NCBI RefSeq assembly: GCF_000281975.1
Contig: NZ_AKKE01000062.1
Coordinates: forward strand, 37,304-101,303
DNA from: Novosphingobium sp. AP12
GTDB lineage: Bacteria; Pseudomonadota; Alphaproteobacteria; Sphingomonadales; Sphingomonadaceae
Direction of reading: 5' to 3'
DNA length: 64,000 nucleotides
Part shown: positions 62,876 to 64,000 of the stretch, piece by piece
Position numbering within the stretch: position 1 is the stretch's first letter
How the letters are laid out: each line of letters begins with the position of its first letter
Notes under the pieces: generated by a model
Databases searched by the model: none
Told to the model about the DNA's origin: nothing
Seen by the model: only the letters and a program-made list of their open reading frames with translations
Program-made: the position numbers and the translations under genes

Positions 62876-64000
62876 TCAGCCTCCCACGAGTTCGCGCGGC
62901 TCCCAGCCGCCGCCCAAGGCCCGGAACGAGGCGATCGTCGCCTGCGCCGCGCCGACCTGCGCCCGGATGCGGGCATCGCGGGTGGAGAGCAGGCGGCTGT
63001 CGGCGTCGAGCACTTCGATCAGACTGACCACGCCGCCGTTGTAGGCCGCGAACGAGGCTTCGCGCGCGCGCGCCAGCGAGGTTTCGCCGCCCGCCAGTAT
63101 CTCCTGTTGCCGCCCGCGATTGGCGACTGCCGAGAAGGCGTCCTCCACGTCCTGCGTGGCGCGCAGGATCGACAGGCGATAGGCGGCCAGCGCCTCCGCG
63201 TTGCCGCCCTTTGCGGCCGAAACCTCCGCGTCGATGCGGCCGAAGTCGAACAGCCGCCAGCGCAGCCCTGCCGCGCCCTGCGCCTGGAGCGCATTGCCGG
63301 TGAACAGGCCCGAAGTCACCGTCGTCGCTGTGCCGAGCAGGCCGGACAGCGAGAGTTTGGGGTAATACTCGGCCAGCGCGGCGCCGATCCGGGCGTTGCT
63401 GGCGGCCAGCCGGCGCTCGGCGACGATCACGTCGGGACGCCGCCGCAGCAGGTCCGCGGGGGTGACGCCGTCGTCGAGCGCAGGACCGGCCGGGATCGGT
63501 TTTACCGCCGCCATCTCCGCGCGGCAGGTGCCGGGCACCGTGCCGAGCAGCACGTCGAGCGCGTTCATCGCCTGGTCCAGCGCGTTCGAAAGCTCGGGCA
63601 GGGTCGCCTCGACCTGCGAGAGCGCGCCTTCGGCCTGCCGCACCTGAAGTTCGGCGGCGACGCCCTTGCTGTACTGGAGGCGCACGGTGTCGAGCAGGCG
63701 GCGCTGCGTGTCGACCTGTCCCTGCGCCACCGCCAGCCGCGCCTGCAGGCCGCGGATCGTGACGTATGTGTTCGCCGTTTCCGCCGCGACGATAAGGCGG
63801 GCGGCATACGTCGCGGCAAGCGCACCTTGGTAATCCGCGAGGGCCGCCTCGCGCTGTCGGCGAAGGCCGCCGAACAGGTCGATCTCCCAGCTCGCACCAA
63901 GATTGGCTTCGTAGAGTTCGCCGTCGCGGTCGTAGCGCGGCTGGGCGCCAGCGATCCGGCCCAGCGGCGTCTCGTTCGACTGGCGGGCGGCGCCTGCCTG
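62876..64000 (-). CDS. NodT-type outer-membrane efflux lipoprotein (partial)
   Basis: The C-terminal 374 residues of a TolC/NodT-family outer-membrane factor for an RND efflux pump; the start is beyond the right edge, and the frame stays open to base 64000. Family marks: SWEIDLFGGLRRQREAA near the edge, TANTYVTIRGLQARL, ALDVLLGTVPG, LLRRRPDVIVAERRLAASNARIG, YYPKLSLSG, WRLFDFGRID and GGVVSLIEVLDA. The rest of the pump operon should lie to the right. Confidence 0.92.
   Translation of the reverse strand, partial: QAGAARQSNETPLGRIAGAQPRYDRDGELYEANLGASWEIDLFGGLRRQREAALADYQGALAATYAARLIVAAETANTYVTIRGLQARLAVAQGQVDTQRRLLDTVRLQYSKGVAAELQVRQAEGALSQVEATLPELSNALDQAMNALDVLLGTVPGTCRAEMAAVKPIPAGPALDDGVTPADLLRRRPDVIVAERRLAASNARIGAALAEYYPKLSLSGLLGTATTVTSGLFTGNALQAQGAAGLRWRLFDFGRIDAEVSAAKGGNAEALAAYRLSILRATQDVEDAFSAVANRGRQQEILAGGETSLARAREASFAAYNGGVVSLIEVLDADSRLLSTRDARIRAQVGAAQATIASFRALGGGWEPRELVGG

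Overview
The window looks like a chromosomal segment of a sphingomonad (Alphaproteobacteria, Sphingomonadales, most like Novosphingobium). It is GC-rich throughout. It carries several TonB-dependent receptors of the sphingomonad type, a UPF0262 gene next to dnaB, a cysteine-free L36, paired DUF4136 proteins, and promoter motifs that fit the alphaproteobacterial general-stress sigma factor EcfG. I saw no rRNA, tRNA, CRISPR array, insertion sequence or prophage. The assignment rests on gene content and protein style only, because no database search was possible.

Layout. 0-8.3 kb: signalling and stress genes (a multi-PAS hybrid histidine kinase with a single-domain response regulator, a diguanylate cyclase, a BON-domain protein, small hydrophilic proteins, and a formylglycine-generating-enzyme homologue). 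8.5-11.8 kb: a RimK-like ATP-grasp ligase fused to a membrane anchor, coupled to a TauE/SafE permease, then an acyltransferase. 11.9-19.8 kb: housekeeping genes (dnaB coupled to an unusual SDR, UPF0262, a GH25-like protein, cytidine deaminase, M14 carboxypeptidase, DUF4136 pair, rpmJ, HAD phosphatase). 19.9-24 kb: the Anbu operon (circularly permuted ATP-grasp, alpha-E, transglutaminase, Anbu protease). 24.1-33.9 kb: a beta-glucoside utilisation locus (two GH3 enzymes, TonB receptor, FHS-type sugar permease and LacI regulator, with twin perfect palindromes in the divergent promoter region). 34-36 kb: ECF sigma, anti-sigma and fasciclin genes.

36-48.5 kb: the most interesting region, a tightly packed divergon. 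Leftward run two beta-lactamase-type serine hydrolases, a DgcA/dipeptide-epimerase-type enolase, a POT peptide transporter, a TonB receptor, a DgcN-type (DUF1611) protein and a YkvI-type permease. Rightward run an XRE-cupin regulator and a secreted membrane dipeptidase. Together they suggest uptake and breakdown of D-amino-acid-containing peptides, such as murein fragments, ending in D-glutamate processing. A repeated CTGATTRRRA-like box sits inside both predicted leftward promoters.

48.5-64 kb: stress and envelope genes (PRC-barrel protein with an apparent CTG start, small hydrophilic proteins, hemerythrin, DksA/TraR zinc finger, AlkB, PoxB-like enzyme, GH15, Gfo/Idh oxidoreductase with an EcfG-type promoter, two L,D-transpeptidases, a VOC/DoxX/outer-membrane-channel operon, and the 3' part of a NodT-type efflux gene running off the right edge).
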